A stretch of DNA of 64,000 bases from positions 62,001-126,000 of the forward strand of contig NZ_LZMC01000056.1 in assembly GCF_001668615.1 (NCBI RefSeq). The letters are read 5' to 3'. Position 1 is the first letter of the stretch. Each line of letters opens with the position of its first letter. Source of the stretch: Mycobacterium sp. 1274761.0 (GTDB lineage Bacteria; Actinomycetota; Actinomycetes; Mycobacteriales; Mycobacteriaceae). The notes below the pieces were generated by a model. That model saw only the letters and a program-made list of their open reading frames with translations, did not search any database and was not told where the DNA came from. Positions 53,234 to 62,720 of this stretch are shown here, one piece after another. The translations under genes and the position numbers were made by a program.

Positions 53234-54685
53234 TCAGGTATGACGCTCGCCCGCGAGCTCGGCGCGCACGGTCTCCAATGCCTTCTGCAGCGCGGGCAGC
53301 CGCCGGTCGCGCAGCGCCGCGGCACGCGCGGTCGCCAACGCGTGTTCGCGGAGCTCAGCGTCGATCTTGGCGACCGCGGCGGCGGTCTCGTCGGCGTCGG
53401 CCTCGTCGCGTCGGGTCGCTTCGGCGGTCAGTTCGGCCTCGGCGGCAACCACCCGCGTGGCGACCCTCTCCTCGAGCGTGGCCTGCAGCAAGCCGATCAC
53501 CACCGCGACCCAGCGGTCCAGCATCGTCCGGTCGGCCAGCAGACCGCGCATGCCGACGACCCAGACGGTGACCAACAGACCCACGACGGCCCCCGCCGCC
53601 AGGCCCGCGATCGTCAGGCCCGGTGCGAGCCCGGCGAACAACCGGCTCACGCCCAGCGCCACACCGAGGCCGAAGCCCGCTCCGAGCACCATCATCAGCC
53701 GCGTTTCGAGCCGACGCGATTTCAGCGGCGGCGGCACCATCCTCGGCGCCGACGGCGCAGGCGGTGATTCCGGCGCGGCCAGACCGAGTTCGGTCGCCAT
53801 GTCGGCGAGGTGCTTGGTGGTGCCGGCTTCGACTTCTTCGATCACTTCGTCGACCCGGGCGCGGACATAGCCTTCAAAGTCGGGCATCCGCCGTCTGGTC
53901 ATCGCCGCCGCGTCTTCCTGCAATTCCGTACGCACCGAGGTACAGCGGTTGCGAGCGAAGTACGCGAGCTGGACGCGGGCCTGCTGGAACTGGCTGCGCA
54001 GCGCGATGGTGCGCTCGGATTTTATGACCCTGCGATTGCGCAGCACCGCTTCCCGCCGGTCCTTCAGTGCACTGACGCGTGCGTGCCGGTCGGCGCCCGA
54101 CCCGTCCGAGGTATGCCGCGATATCACCGCCTGCAAGCGAGAGTCCCACGCCCGCAGCCTGTTTCGCCGCTTTGTGTCCGGGTCGTCCAGTCGGGTTCGC
54201 AGCAACTCGACGAGCTCGTCGACGTTCGGTTCGCCGAGATCGGGGGCCGCCGCCACACCGACCCACGGCATGTCCCGGTAGCGGTCTGCGTGGGCGGCCA
54301 GCCGCGCCCGGTCTTCTGCGAGCACGTCGCGCCAGTCGCGGTGCACATCGATCTTCGAAACGGCCCCGATCACAACATCGGTATGTTGGGCGGCGAAATC
54401 GATCAGGGCACAGTCGGATTCGGTGATCGGCGCCACTGCGGACACGACGAACACCACGGCGGTCGGCGCATCGACCGGCTTGAGGTCGTCGGATTCGACG
54501 AACGTGTGATCCGGCAGTCGATCGCGCAATGCGGCGATCACGCCGCTCGCACCGGCCAGCCACGGGCCGACGACGAGCACAACGTCGCGGCTCTCCACAC
54601 CCGGCGAGGTCAAGCCGGGATCGGCGGCCACGACCAGCGCGTCGACCGCGGCCACCGGATCGTCGACCTGGTCGACGTCGGTCAC
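53234..54685 (-). CDS. membrane-anchored degenerate GTPase-like protein (Rv0210-like)
   Basis: The 483-residue protein begins with a Ras-like fold region (VVLVVGPWLAGASGVIAALRD, where the P-loop Lys is missing) and a G4-like SKID (AVSKIDVHRDW). Long helices follow, then two membrane segments (about 325-370, MVLGAGFGLGVALG and AGLAAGAVVGLLVTVWVVG) and a coiled-coil C terminus rich in Glu and Ala. This is the layout of bacterial dynamin-like proteins. GTG 54685 overlaps the stop of the upstream partner (GTGA), so the two are co-translated. Size matches Rv0210 (492 residues). Nucleotide binding is doubtful. Confidence 0.78.
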   Translation of the reverse strand: MTDVDQVDDPVAAVDALVVAADPGLTSPGVESRDVVLVVGPWLAGASGVIAALRDRLPDHTFVESDDLKPVDAPTAVVFVVSAVAPITESDCALIDFAAQHTDVVIGAVSKIDVHRDWRDVLAEDRARLAAHADRYRDMPWVGVAAAPDLGEPNVDELVELLRTRLDDPDTKRRNRLRAWDSRLQAVISRHTSDGSGADRHARVSALKDRREAVLRNRRVIKSERTIALRSQFQQARVQLAYFARNRCTSVRTELQEDAAAMTRRRMPDFEGYVRARVDEVIEEVEAGTTKHLADMATELGLAAPESPPAPSAPRMVPPPLKSRRLETRLMMVLGAGFGLGVALGVSRLFAGLAPGLTIAGLAAGAVVGLLVTVWVVGMRGLLADRTMLDRWVAVVIGLLQATLEERVATRVVAAEAELTAEATRRDEADADETAAAVAKIDAELREHALATARAAALRDRRLPALQKALETVRAELAGERHT

Positions 54686-55713
54686 CAGTGCTCCGCGCGT
54701 CGCATCAGCCGCAGTGAACCGCGGCAGATGTCGGCGCCACACTGACGGTGAAGGGAGTTGACCGGACCGCGGCTGTAGCGCTGCCAGTGCACAGCGCGTC
54801 CCAGATGTACCGATGGTGCGTCTCCTGCGTCGACCGACATGCCCGCGGCCGCAACGACATCGACCGCCGCGGCCATCACGGCGACCACGGCGTCGTCGCG
54901 GGCGACGAACTCGGCCACCTCCGGGGTGCCCTGCGCGGCCATCGCGCGCAGTCGGGTGAGCGCCGCGCGCACCCGCCGGTAGCGCACCTCGGCGCCGACG
55001 GCGGCCAGGCCGTCCATCACCTGCTCGACGCGGCTGAGCCGACGCCAGACCGCGGGCAGATCGGCGGGGTCGGTCCCCTGCTGCAGCGCGAGGACACCGT
55101 GCGCGATGCCGAAGAGGTCGAGGGTGTTCAGCAGTCGTGCGCGCGCGCCGCGGGACAGACCGTGCTCGGCTGACAGGAATCCGTCGGTGGAGGTGAGATC
55201 GGCCGGTTCGGCGGTCAGGGCGCGCAGCGCGTCGACAAGTTCGTCGTCGGGCACCGCGCAGGCCAGCAGCGCAACCATCGACACCGTCGGCGCGCCGGTC
55301 AGCGCGCGGATCTCGGCGGCCCGACGGTCGGCGATGGCAAGCGGGCCGCCCGCCCCGAACCCGGCCAGATCCGCCTTGTTCAGCACGACGAGCGTCGGGC
55401 GCCGCGGACGTGAGGAGCAAGGAAGGTCAAGGCCGATCATCGCCCGGTCTTCGGGCTTGAGCGCCTCGGCGACGACCACCACGTCGACGTCGGCATCGTC
55501 GTCATCGCCGTTGTCGAGGGACACTCCCGCGCCGGCCAGCGCGGCTGCCACGGTGCCACGACCGACGCCGTCGCGTCCGCGCACCGCAACCCGCAGCGGG
55601 GCGCCGACCTCGTCGGCGAGCGCGGCGATCTGCGGGTCGTCCACGCGTCGCGCCAGCCGCGTCAGTTCGGTGGTGAAAATCTGGTGGCCTTCCGTGCTCG
55701 CCGTTTCGCCCAT
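54682..55713 (-). CDS. degenerate GTPase-like protein (Rv0209-like)
   Basis: The 343-residue protein has a P-loop-like segment VRGRDGVGRGTVAAAL in which Arg replaces the usual Lys, an Asp-rich switch region, and a G4 motif LNKADLAG that should read guanine. The C-terminal half is helical. It is likely the partner of the downstream membrane-anchored protein, as in dynamin-like pairs. ATG 55713 has GGGGAGG about five bases upstream. A degraded copy of the 27-nt repeat (55404-55426) is inserted in a loop before the G4 motif (PCSSRPRR). Length is similar to Rv0209 (361). Confidence 0.78.
   Translation of the reverse strand: MGETASTEGHQIFTTELTRLARRVDDPQIAALADEVGAPLRVAVRGRDGVGRGTVAAALAGAGVSLDNGDDDDADVDVVVVAEALKPEDRAMIGLDLPCSSRPRRPTLVVLNKADLAGFGAGGPLAIADRRAAEIRALTGAPTVSMVALLACAVPDDELVDALRALTAEPADLTSTDGFLSAEHGLSRGARARLLNTLDLFGIAHGVLALQQGTDPADLPAVWRRLSRVEQVMDGLAAVGAEVRYRRVRAALTRLRAMAAQGTPEVAEFVARDDAVVAVMAAAVDVVAAAGMSVDAGDAPSVHLGRAVHWQRYSRGPVNSLHRQCGADICRGSLRLMRRAEHW
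55404..55426 (+). repeat. diverged copy of the 27-nt repeat
   Basis: GCGGACGTGAGGAGCAAGG matches the aftD units for the first 16 bases and then diverges. It lies inside the minus-strand Rv0209-like gene and encodes part of CSSRPRR there. Confidence 0.7.
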
Positions 55714-55953
55714 GATTCCTCCCCTCCAGAAATGGTGGCACCTTCGGGCACCCTCCGCGAACGGATGTTTTCGCTCCGAGATTGCCGACATGATGGCGAT
55801 CGCTCGCACCTTTGCGCCCAGCTGTGAGTTTGGGCACCGACGGGGTTGGCAACTGTTGGGTATCAATATGCACCGCGATGCGGGTTCTGAGGCGCCGATG
55901 CGCAACCATGGACAAATGCATGCGCGGCGAACTCGACCGTCCGAGAGGCGGCG

Positions 55954-56673
55954 ATGACTCGACCCGCTTCGCATCTTCATCCCCGGGTCACCAGCTACCG
56001 GTCCCGGCGCTCGTCGGTTTCCACCGGCCAGCAGCAGACGTGGGAGCGGCTGTGGCCGGAGCTCGGCACACACGCGCGCACCCCTGAAGGTCCCGCCGGC
56101 CCTCTCGACACCGAGCGGTGGTTCGGCAGGTCGGCGCCGGTGGTGCTGGAGATCGGCAGCGGAACCGGAACGTCGACGCTGGCGATGGCCAAAGCCGAGC
56201 CGGACATCGACGTGGTCGCAGTCGAGGTGTACAAGCGCGGGCTGGCTCAGCTGCTCAGCGCCATCGACCGGTCGGCCCAGACAGACCCCGTCACCAACAT
56301 CCGGCTGGTCCGCGGCGACGGGGTCGACGTGCTCGAGCATATGTTCGGACCTCAGTCACTGACCGGTGTGCGGGTGTTCTTCCCCGACCCATGGCCCAAG
56401 GCCCGCCACCACAAGCGCAGGCTGCTGCAGCCCGACACCATCGCGCTGATCGCCGACCGGTTGCGGCCCGGCGGTGTGCTGCACGCCGCAACCGACCACC
56501 CGGGCTACGCCGAACAGATAGCCGAATGCGGTGACGCCGAGCCGCGGCTGCGGCGGGTGTCGTCGCGGGACCACCTGCCCATCTCAGTGGCGCGGCCGGT
56601 CACCAAATACGAGACGAAGGCGCGAGACGCGGGTAGCCCGGTGGCGGAGCTGGTCTGGGAGAGGCAGCCATGA
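55954..56673 (+). CDS. trmB: tRNA (guanine-N7-)-methyltransferase
   Basis: The 239-residue protein methylates G46 of tRNA using SAM. The SAM loop is VVLEIGSGTGTSTLAMA, the acceptor signature is FFPDPWPKARHHKRRL and the tail carries PVTKYETKA, all diagnostic of TrmB. GAGAGGCGGC precedes ATG 55954. Its last four bases overlap the next gene (ATGA). It matches Rv0208c and heads the trmB-NYN-mmpL3 run. The 240-base region upstream separates it from the divergent GTPase-like pair and shows no gene. Confidence 0.93.
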   Translation: MTRPASHLHPRVTSYRSRRSSVSTGQQQTWERLWPELGTHARTPEGPAGPLDTERWFGRSAPVVLEIGSGTGTSTLAMAKAEPDIDVVAVEVYKRGLAQLLSAIDRSAQTDPVTNIRLVRGDGVDVLEHMFGPQSLTGVRVFFPDPWPKARHHKRRLLQPDTIALIADRLRPGGVLHAATDHPGYAEQIAECGDAEPRLRRVSSRDHLPISVARPVTKYETKARDAGSPVAELVWERQP

Positions 56674-57338
56674 CCATCGCAGAAGAGCTCGTCGAGGCGC
56701 CCCAGCCGGTGCCCGGCGTATCGCGGGTGCTGTTGGTGTGGGACGCACCCAATCTCGACATGGGCCTCGGGTCGATTCTCGGCGGCAGACCGACCGCCGC
56801 GCACCGGCCCAGGTTCGACGCGCTGGGCCGGTGGCTGCTGGCACGCACAGCGGAGATCGCAGCCGGCCGTGAGCAGGTGTCGCTTGAGCCGGAGGCCACC
56901 GTGTTCACCAACATCGCGCCGGGCAGCGCCGACGTGGTCAGACCCTGGGTCGAGGCGCTGCGGAACGTCGGCTTCGCCGTCTTCGCCAAACCCAAGGTCG
57001 ACGAGGACAGCGATGTCGACGCCGACATGCTCAACCACATCGAGCTCCGCCGGAGGGAGGGGTTGGCCGGCCTGCTGGTGGCCTCGGCCGATGGACAGGC
57101 CTTTCGCAGGCCACTAGAGGAGATCGCGCGCGGCGATACTCCAGTTCAGGTGCTCGGATTTCGCGAACATGCGAGTTGGGCGCTAGCCTCGGATACTTTG
57201 GAGTTTGTCGACCTGGAGGACATTCCTGGAGTTTTCCGGGAGCCACTACCGCGAATCGGCCTAGATTCGCTGCCCGAGCAAGGGGCTTGGCTGCAGCCGT
57301 TCCGGCCGCTGTCCTCGCTACTGACCTCGCGTGTGTGA
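56670..57338 (+). CDS. NYN (PIN-like) domain protein (Rv0207c-like)
   Basis: The 222-residue protein has a NYN/PIN-like nuclease fold: LLVWDAPNLDMG near the N terminus, the acidic DSDVDADMLNHI cluster and LVASADGQAF. The Asp residues could hold a metal for RNA cleavage. The start overlaps the trmB stop by four bases (ATGA), so translation is coupled. Its conserved position between trmB and mmpL3 matches Rv0207c (242 residues). A link to tRNA processing is suggested by the operon only. Confidence 0.85.
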   Translation: MTIAEELVEAPQPVPGVSRVLLVWDAPNLDMGLGSILGGRPTAAHRPRFDALGRWLLARTAEIAAGREQVSLEPEATVFTNIAPGSADVVRPWVEALRNVGFAVFAKPKVDEDSDVDADMLNHIELRRREGLAGLLVASADGQAFRRPLEEIARGDTPVQVLGFREHASWALASDTLEFVDLEDIPGVFREPLPRIGLDSLPEQGAWLQPFRPLSSLLTSRV

Positions 57339-57388
57339 ACAATTGAACTGCGCGCGGCGCATAGAGATTTTGTGAGTTAGGAGCTTAG

Positions 57389-60334
57389 GTGTTCGCCTGG
57401 TGGGGCCGTACGGTCTTCCGCTACCGATACATCGTGATCGGAGTGATGGTCGCTCTGTGCCTTGGCGGCGGCGTCTACGGCATCAGCCTCGGCCAGCACG
57501 TCACCCAGAGCGGGTTCTACGACGAGGGCAGTCAATCGGTGCACGCCTCGGTCGTCGCCGACAAGACCTACGGCCGGGACACTTCCGGCCACATCGTCGG
57601 CATCTACACCGCGCCCGAGGGCAAGACCGTCGACGACCCGGCGTTCCAGAAGAAGATCCTCGACAACCTCGCCGAGGTCGAGAAGACCCACCCGGACCAG
57701 GTTCTGCGGTCGATCGGCTACTTCAAGAGCCCCGAAGTGCTCAAGAACATGGCCGACGCCGACAAGAAGCATGCGTTCATGTCGATCCAGCTCAAGGGCG
57801 ACAACGACGACGCGATCCTGAACAACTACAACAAGAACGTCGGTGAGGACGGCAAGACCGTCAAGGAAGCGCTCAACATCGACGGGGTCGACGTCAAACA
57901 GGCCGGTCTGCAGCCGCTGGCCAGCGAACTGACCGGAACCATCGGCGACGATCAGCAGCGCGGCGAGTTGCTCGGTGTGCCGCTGGTGATGGTGGTGCTG
58001 TTCTTCGTATTCGGCGGCGTCATCGCGGCCAGCCTGCCGATGATCGTCGGCGGGCTGACCATCGCCGGATCCCTGGGCATCATGCGACTCCTCGCGGAGT
58101 TCATCCCCGTGCACTTCTTCGCCCAACCGGTGGTGACGCTCGTCGGGCTCGGTATCGCGATCGACTTCGGTCTCTACATCGTGAGCCGGTTCCGGGAAGA
58201 GATCGCCGAGGGCTACGACACCGAGGCCGCCGTCCGTCGCACGATGATGACGTCGGGTCGCACGGTGACGTTCTCCGCGGTGATCATCGTGGCCTCAGCC
58301 TTGCCCCTGCTGCTGTTCCCACAGGGCTTCCTGAAGTCCATCACCTACGCGATCATCGCCACGGTCATGCTCTCGGCGATCCTGTCGATCACCGTGCTGG
58401 CCGGCGCGCTGGCCATCGTCGGGCCGAACATCGACGCGCTCGGGGTGCGGACCCTGCTGCGGGTGCCGTTCCTGCGGAACTGGGCGGTATCGCGGCGGAT
58501 CATCGACTGGTTCGCCGAGAAGACGCAGAAGACCAAGACGCGCGAAGAGGTCGAGAAGGGCTTCTGGGGCAAGCTCGTCAACCGAGTCATGAAGCGGCCC
58601 ATCGCTTTCGCGGCCCCCATCATCATCGTGATGATCCTGCTGATCATCCCCTTGGGTCAGCTGTCGCTGGGCGGCATCAGCGAGAAATACCTGCCGCCGG
58701 ACAACAGCGTGCGCCAGGCGCAGGAGGAGTTCGACAAGACCTTCCCCGGCTTCCGCACCGAACCGCTGACGATGGTCATCGAAAGCGACAACGACCAGCC
58801 GGTCACCGACGCTCAGATCGCCGAGGTGCGCGCCAAGGCGATGCAGATCTCGGGCTTCATCGACGCCAACAACGATCCGACCAAGATGTGGCAGGAGCGC
58901 CCATACCTGGACGGGGCGTCGAAGGACCCGTCGGTGCGGGTGATCCAGAACGGTTTGGAAAACCGCAACGACGCGGCCAAGAAGATCGAGGAACTGCGGG
59001 CAATCCCGCCGCCGCACGGCCTGTCCATCTCGGTGGGTGGCACTCCGGCGCTGGAGCAGGACAGCATTCACAGCCTGTTCGACAAGCTGCCGTTGATGGT
59101 GACGACGCTGATCGTCACGACCACGATCCTGATGTTCCTGGCGTTCGGGTCGGTCGTGCTGCCGATCAAGGCCGCGGTGATGAGCGCGTTGACGCTCGGA
59201 TCAACGATGGGCGTGCTGACGTGGATGTTCGTCGACGGACACGGCTCCGGACTGATGAACTACACCCCCCAGCCGCTGATGGCGCCGATGATCGGCATGA
59301 TCATCGCAATCATCTGGGGTTTGTCCACCGACTACGAAGTGTTCTTGGTGTCACGCATGGTCGAGGCCCGCGAGCGGGGCATGTCCACCGCCGAGGCCAT
59401 CCGCATCGGCACCGCGACCACCGGCCGGCTGATCACCGGCGCGGCGCTGATCCTTGCGGTCGTCGCTGGCGCGTTCGCGTTCTCCGACCTGGTCATGATG
59501 AAGTACCTGGCGTTCGGTCTGCTGATCGCACTTCTGTTGGACGCCACCGTGATTCGCATGTTCCTGGTGCCCGCAGTGATGAAGCTGCTCGGCGACGACT
59601 GCTGGTGGGCACCCAAGTGGATGAAGCGCATCCAGCAGCGGCTCGGCCTCGGCGAGACCGAACTGCCCGACGAGCGCAAGCGGCCGACCGTCCGTGAATC
59701 GGATGAAGCGGCTTTGGTTGGTGCCGGTGCGCCCGTGCCACCCATGTCGAGCAGGCCACTGCCACCGCACGACCCGACCCACCCGGCCGTCGAGGGGGCG
59801 ACGCGGCCCGGCGCCGCGACCACCCGCATCCCGACCGCGCCGGTACGGGCCAACAGCCCGTCGGTGGCGGGCACCACGCGGATGCCCGTGGCACGTCCGG
59901 CCCCCGCCGGCGAGCCGCAGACCACCCGGATCCCGGCGCCCGCCGACGGGGCGCCCCGCAATGCGGTGGCGGGTGCGGATGCGGCGCCCCCTCGCGCCAA
60001 GCGTGTCGCACCGCCCCCGCCCGTGCGGGAGGACCGTGAGATCGAGTCGTGGCTCGGCGAGCTGCGTGGCACCGGTCCCGCCGCCCCGGCGCGACCCGCG
60101 TCGCCGCCGTCTCCGCCGCAGGGCGCAGAGCCCACCACGGCGATTCCGGTGCAGCGTTCGCGCGCCAGCAGGCATGCGAGCCCCGATGCCGACCCGACCA
60201 CCGCGATGCCCGCGCAGCGCCAGCAGGATCCCGATTCGACCGAGAAGCTGACCGCGCAGGCCGAGGATGAGGGCCGCCGGCGCGGCAACCTCAGCGCGGC
60301 GGATCTGCTGCGCAGGGAAGGCCGCGGCCGCTAG
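57389..60334 (+). CDS. mmpL3: trehalose monomycolate flippase/exporter MmpL3
   Basis: The 981-residue RND-type transporter moves trehalose monomycolate across the plasma membrane. Twelve membrane segments and two large periplasmic domains are visible. The proton-relay residues are Asp259 in AIDFGLYIV and Asp648-Tyr649 in STDYEVFLV, matching the known pair in M. smegmatis. A Pro/Ala-rich cytoplasmic tail from about residue 750 carries five TT-[RA]-[IM]-P motifs. The start is GTG 57389. It follows the NYN gene by 50 bases and is convergent with the permease gene. It is the target of SQ109-like inhibitors in other mycobacteria. Confidence 0.96.
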   Translation: MFAWWGRTVFRYRYIVIGVMVALCLGGGVYGISLGQHVTQSGFYDEGSQSVHASVVADKTYGRDTSGHIVGIYTAPEGKTVDDPAFQKKILDNLAEVEKTHPDQVLRSIGYFKSPEVLKNMADADKKHAFMSIQLKGDNDDAILNNYNKNVGEDGKTVKEALNIDGVDVKQAGLQPLASELTGTIGDDQQRGELLGVPLVMVVLFFVFGGVIAASLPMIVGGLTIAGSLGIMRLLAEFIPVHFFAQPVVTLVGLGIAIDFGLYIVSRFREEIAEGYDTEAAVRRTMMTSGRTVTFSAVIIVASALPLLLFPQGFLKSITYAIIATVMLSAILSITVLAGALAIVGPNIDALGVRTLLRVPFLRNWAVSRRIIDWFAEKTQKTKTREEVEKGFWGKLVNRVMKRPIAFAAPIIIVMILLIIPLGQLSLGGISEKYLPPDNSVRQAQEEFDKTFPGFRTEPLTMVIESDNDQPVTDAQIAEVRAKAMQISGFIDANNDPTKMWQERPYLDGASKDPSVRVIQNGLENRNDAAKKIEELRAIPPPHGLSISVGGTPALEQDSIHSLFDKLPLMVTTLIVTTTILMFLAFGSVVLPIKAAVMSALTLGSTMGVLTWMFVDGHGSGLMNYTPQPLMAPMIGMIIAIIWGLSTDYEVFLVSRMVEARERGMSTAEAIRIGTATTGRLITGAALILAVVAGAFAFSDLVMMKYLAFGLLIALLLDATVIRMFLVPAVMKLLGDDCWWAPKWMKRIQQRLGLGETELPDERKRPTVRESDEAALVGAGAPVPPMSSRPLPPHDPTHPAVEGATRPGAATTRIPTAPVRANSPSVAGTTRMPVARPAPAGEPQTTRIPAPADGAPRNAVAGADAAPPRAKRVAPPPPVREDREIESWLGELRGTGPAAPARPASPPSPPQGAEPTTAIPVQRSRASRHASPDADPTTAMPAQRQQDPDSTEKLTAQAEDEGRRRGNLSAADLLRREGRGR

Positions 60335-60342
60335 TTTGCGGC

Positions 60343-60410
60343 CACAATGTCAGCCTGACAGCGTCGCCATGCATATATAGCCGCGACGGCGCTCTCAGCG
60401 CGACATTGTG
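60343..60410. repeat. long imperfect hairpin after mmpL3
   Basis: CACAATGTC (60343-60351) pairs with GACATTGTG (60402-60410). Inside, CTGA pairs with TCAG and CGTCGC with GCGACG around an AT-rich loop (CATGCATATATAG). It fills the gap between convergent mmpL3 and the permease gene and may act as a bidirectional terminator or repeat element. Confidence 0.7.
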
Positions 60411-60435
60411 TCGGCCAATCGCCGACTGCCGCAGC

Positions 60436-61578
60436 TTATTTGCCCTGAGCAACGTCGTCGGGCTCGGCCTCGATCACCTTGCTCGACTCGGCCTCTTGCG
60501 CCTCCAACTCGGCCTCGGGTTCCCGTGCGAGAAGCACCCGGGTCGCGCTGTTGAGAAACGCCACGGTCGGCACGGCCAGCAGCGCGCCGACGATGCCCGC
60601 CAGCACGCCCCCCGCGGCGATGGCGAGCACCACCGCCAGCGGATGCACCGACACCGCGCGCCCCATCACCAGAGGCTGCAGCACATGGCCTTCCAGCTGC
60701 TGCACAGCAATGATGAGCGCCAGCGTGATCAGCGCATAAATGAAACCCTTCGCCAGCAGAGCGACGACGACGGCGAGGAAACCGGCGACAACCGCACCGA
60801 CGAGCGGGACGAAGGCGCCGAGGAAGACCAGCGAAGCCAGCGGCAGCGCCAACGGCACCCCCATGACCGCCAGGCCGGTACCGATACCGATGGCGTCGAC
60901 CAGCGCAACCACGAACGTCGCGCGCACGTAGCCGATCAGCGAGTGGAACCCAGCGCGGCCCGCGTCGCGCACCCGCTCCCGGACGTGGGTCGGGAAGATC
61001 TGGGTGACGAACGACCAGATGTTGCGTCCGCCGTGCAGGAAGAAGATGAGGGTGAACAGCGTCAGCAGTGCACCGGTGACGATCTCGGTGACGGTGGCCG
61101 CCGTCGACAATGCGCCGCTGGTGAGCTTGGCCTGGTTATTGCGGACCGCTTCGATCGCGGAATTGCCTGCGTTGGTGATCTGGTCCTTGCTCAGGTGAGC
61201 CGGTCCCTCGATCAGCCAGGCGCGGGTGGTCTCGATCGAGTGGGTGACCTGGTCGACCAGTCCGGGCAATCCGGTGACGAACTGGCTGATGACGAAGGTG
61301 AGCATGCCGCCGACGATCGCGACGCCGGTCAGCAGGACCAGGGCGACGGCGCCGCCGCGCGGCGCGCCCCGGCGGTCGAGGAAGTCGACGGCGGGGATCA
61401 TCAGCGCGGTCACCATCAAGGCCAGGGCAACGGGGACGACGATGACTTCCAGCCGCCGCACCACCCACAGGATCGCGACCGCCACGGCGATGATCACCAG
61501 GAGGCGCCATGCCCACGCCGCCGCCTTCTGGATGAGGGGCGGCACCGCCTCGTCGTGACCCGAACCGAGCGCGGCCAT
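60436..61578 (-). CDS. AI-2E family transporter / PerM-like permease (Rv0205-like)
   Basis: The 380-residue protein has about eight membrane segments arranged as in the AI-2E exporter (UPF0118) family, with [17 protein letters not shown] at the start, the central amphipathic helix, the [20 protein letters not shown] segment and a charged tail. The family exports diverse solutes or ions. It matches Rv0205 (367 residues). The C-terminal tail is acidic and contains Glu/Ala-rich sequence. The stop is TAA at 60436-60438. Confidence 0.87.
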   Translation of the reverse strand: MAALGSGHDEAVPPLIQKAAAWAWRLLVIIAVAVAILWVVRRLEVIVVPVALALMVTALMIPAVDFLDRRGAPRGGAVALVLLTGVAIVGGMLTFVISQFVTGLPGLVDQVTHSIETTRAWLIEGPAHLSKDQITNAGNSAIEAVRNNQAKLTSGALSTAATVTEIVTGALLTLFTLIFFLHGGRNIWSFVTQIFPTHVRERVRDAGRAGFHSLIGYVRATFVVALVDAIGIGTGLAVMGVPLALPLASLVFLGAFVPLVGAVVAGFLAVVVALLAKGFIYALITLALIIAVQQLEGHVLQPLVMGRAVSVHPLAVVLAIAAGGVLAGIVGALLAVPTVAFLNSATRVLLAREPEAELEAQEAESSKVIEAEPDDVAQGK

Positions 61579-61628
61579 GCCGGTAGCGTAACGGCCGGTC
61601 GGAGGCCTCCGCCGTTACCCTGTAGGGC

Positions 61629-62720
61629 GTGTCCCACGATGCGCCGGCGGATAATGCCCGCCGCCAAGAGGGAACCACGCGCGGCAAATACTGGTGGCTG
61701 CGCTGGGTGATCATCGGCGTCGCGGTGGCGGTGCTGACGGTCGAAGTCGTGCTGGTGTGGGACCAGCTGGCGAAGGCGTTCCACAGCCTCTACGCCGCCA
61801 AGTGGCTGTGGGTATTGGCCGCGGTGGTCGCCGCGATGTCGTCGATGCACAGCTTCGCCCAGATTCAGCGCACGCTCTTGAAGTCGGCGGGCGTGGAGGT
61901 CAAGCAGTGGCGGTCGGAGGCCGCGTTCTACGCCGGCAACGCGCTGTCGACGACGATGCCGGGCGGGCCGGTGCTCTCGGCGACGTTCATCTACCGCCAA
62001 CAACGGATATGGGGCGCCTCGCCGGTGGTGGCGTCCTGGCAACTGGTGATGTCCGGGGTGCTGCAGGTCGTCGGCCTGGCGCTACTGGGTCTGGGTGGCG
62101 CTTTCCTGCTCGGCGCGTCGAAAAACCCTCTGTCGCTTATCTTTACGCTTGGCGGCTTCGTCGCTCTGCTGCTGCTGGCGCAGGCGGTCGCGTCGCGCCC
62201 CGATCTGATCGACGGCATCGGGGTCAAGGTGCTGGCGTGGGTCAACTCGCTGCGCGGCAAGCCGGTCGATACCGGCGTGGAGACCTGGCGCCATCACCTC
62301 CACCAGTCGGAGTCGGTGAGCCTCAGCCGCCGCGACCTCACCATCGCGTTCAGTTGGTCGCTGTTCAACTGGATCGCCGACGTGGCGTGTCTGGCGTTCG
62401 CCGCCTATGCGGCGGGTGGCCGGCCGTCACTGGCCGGGCTGACGGTCGCCTATGCCGCAGCGCGGGCGGTTGGGTCGATCCCGCTGATGCCCGGCGGGTT
62501 GCTGGTCGTGGAGGCGGTGCTGGTGCCCGGCCTGGTGTCGAGCGGCATGACGCTGGCGTCGGCGATCTCGGCGATGCTGATCTATCGGTTGATCAGCTGG
62601 ATCTTCATCGCGGCCATCGGCTGGGTGGTGTTCTTCTTCATGTTCCGTACCGAAAAGGACGTCGACCCCGACGCCGGCCTCACGGTCGCCGAGGCGGAGG
62701 GACGCGATGCGACGCAGTAG
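61629..62720 (+). CDS. flippase-like integral membrane protein (LPG synthase TM family, Rv0204c-like)
   Basis: The 363-residue protein has about eight membrane segments and the PF03706-type pattern: SFAQIQRTLLKSAG, NALSTTMPGGPVLSATFIYRQ and SIPLMPGGLLVVEAVLVPGLV. Members move polyprenyl or phospholipid substrates or belong to lipid-modifying enzymes. GTG 61629 starts it, 50 bases from the divergent permease. The 3' end overlaps the DUF3054 gene by 14 bases. It matches Rv0204c. Confidence 0.85.
   Translation: MSHDAPADNARRQEGTTRGKYWWLRWVIIGVAVAVLTVEVVLVWDQLAKAFHSLYAAKWLWVLAAVVAAMSSMHSFAQIQRTLLKSAGVEVKQWRSEAAFYAGNALSTTMPGGPVLSATFIYRQQRIWGASPVVASWQLVMSGVLQVVGLALLGLGGAFLLGASKNPLSLIFTLGGFVALLLLAQAVASRPDLIDGIGVKVLAWVNSLRGKPVDTGVETWRHHLHQSESVSLSRRDLTIAFSWSLFNWIADVACLAFAAYAAGGRPSLAGLTVAYAAARAVGSIPLMPGGLLVVEAVLVPGLVSSGMTLASAISAMLIYRLISWIFIAAIGWVVFFFMFRTEKDVDPDAGLTVAEAEGRDATQ

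Noticed and set aside
54686..55420. N-terminal extension of the Rv0210-like frame by 245 residues
   Set aside because: The extension is Arg-rich shadow sequence of the Rv0209-like gene in another frame; GTG 54685 with GTGA overlap is the natural start.
55766..55776. Reverse-strand GGAGCGAAAA as another copy of the 27-nt repeat
   Set aside because: Only ten bases match and the flanks do not, so chance similarity is likely.
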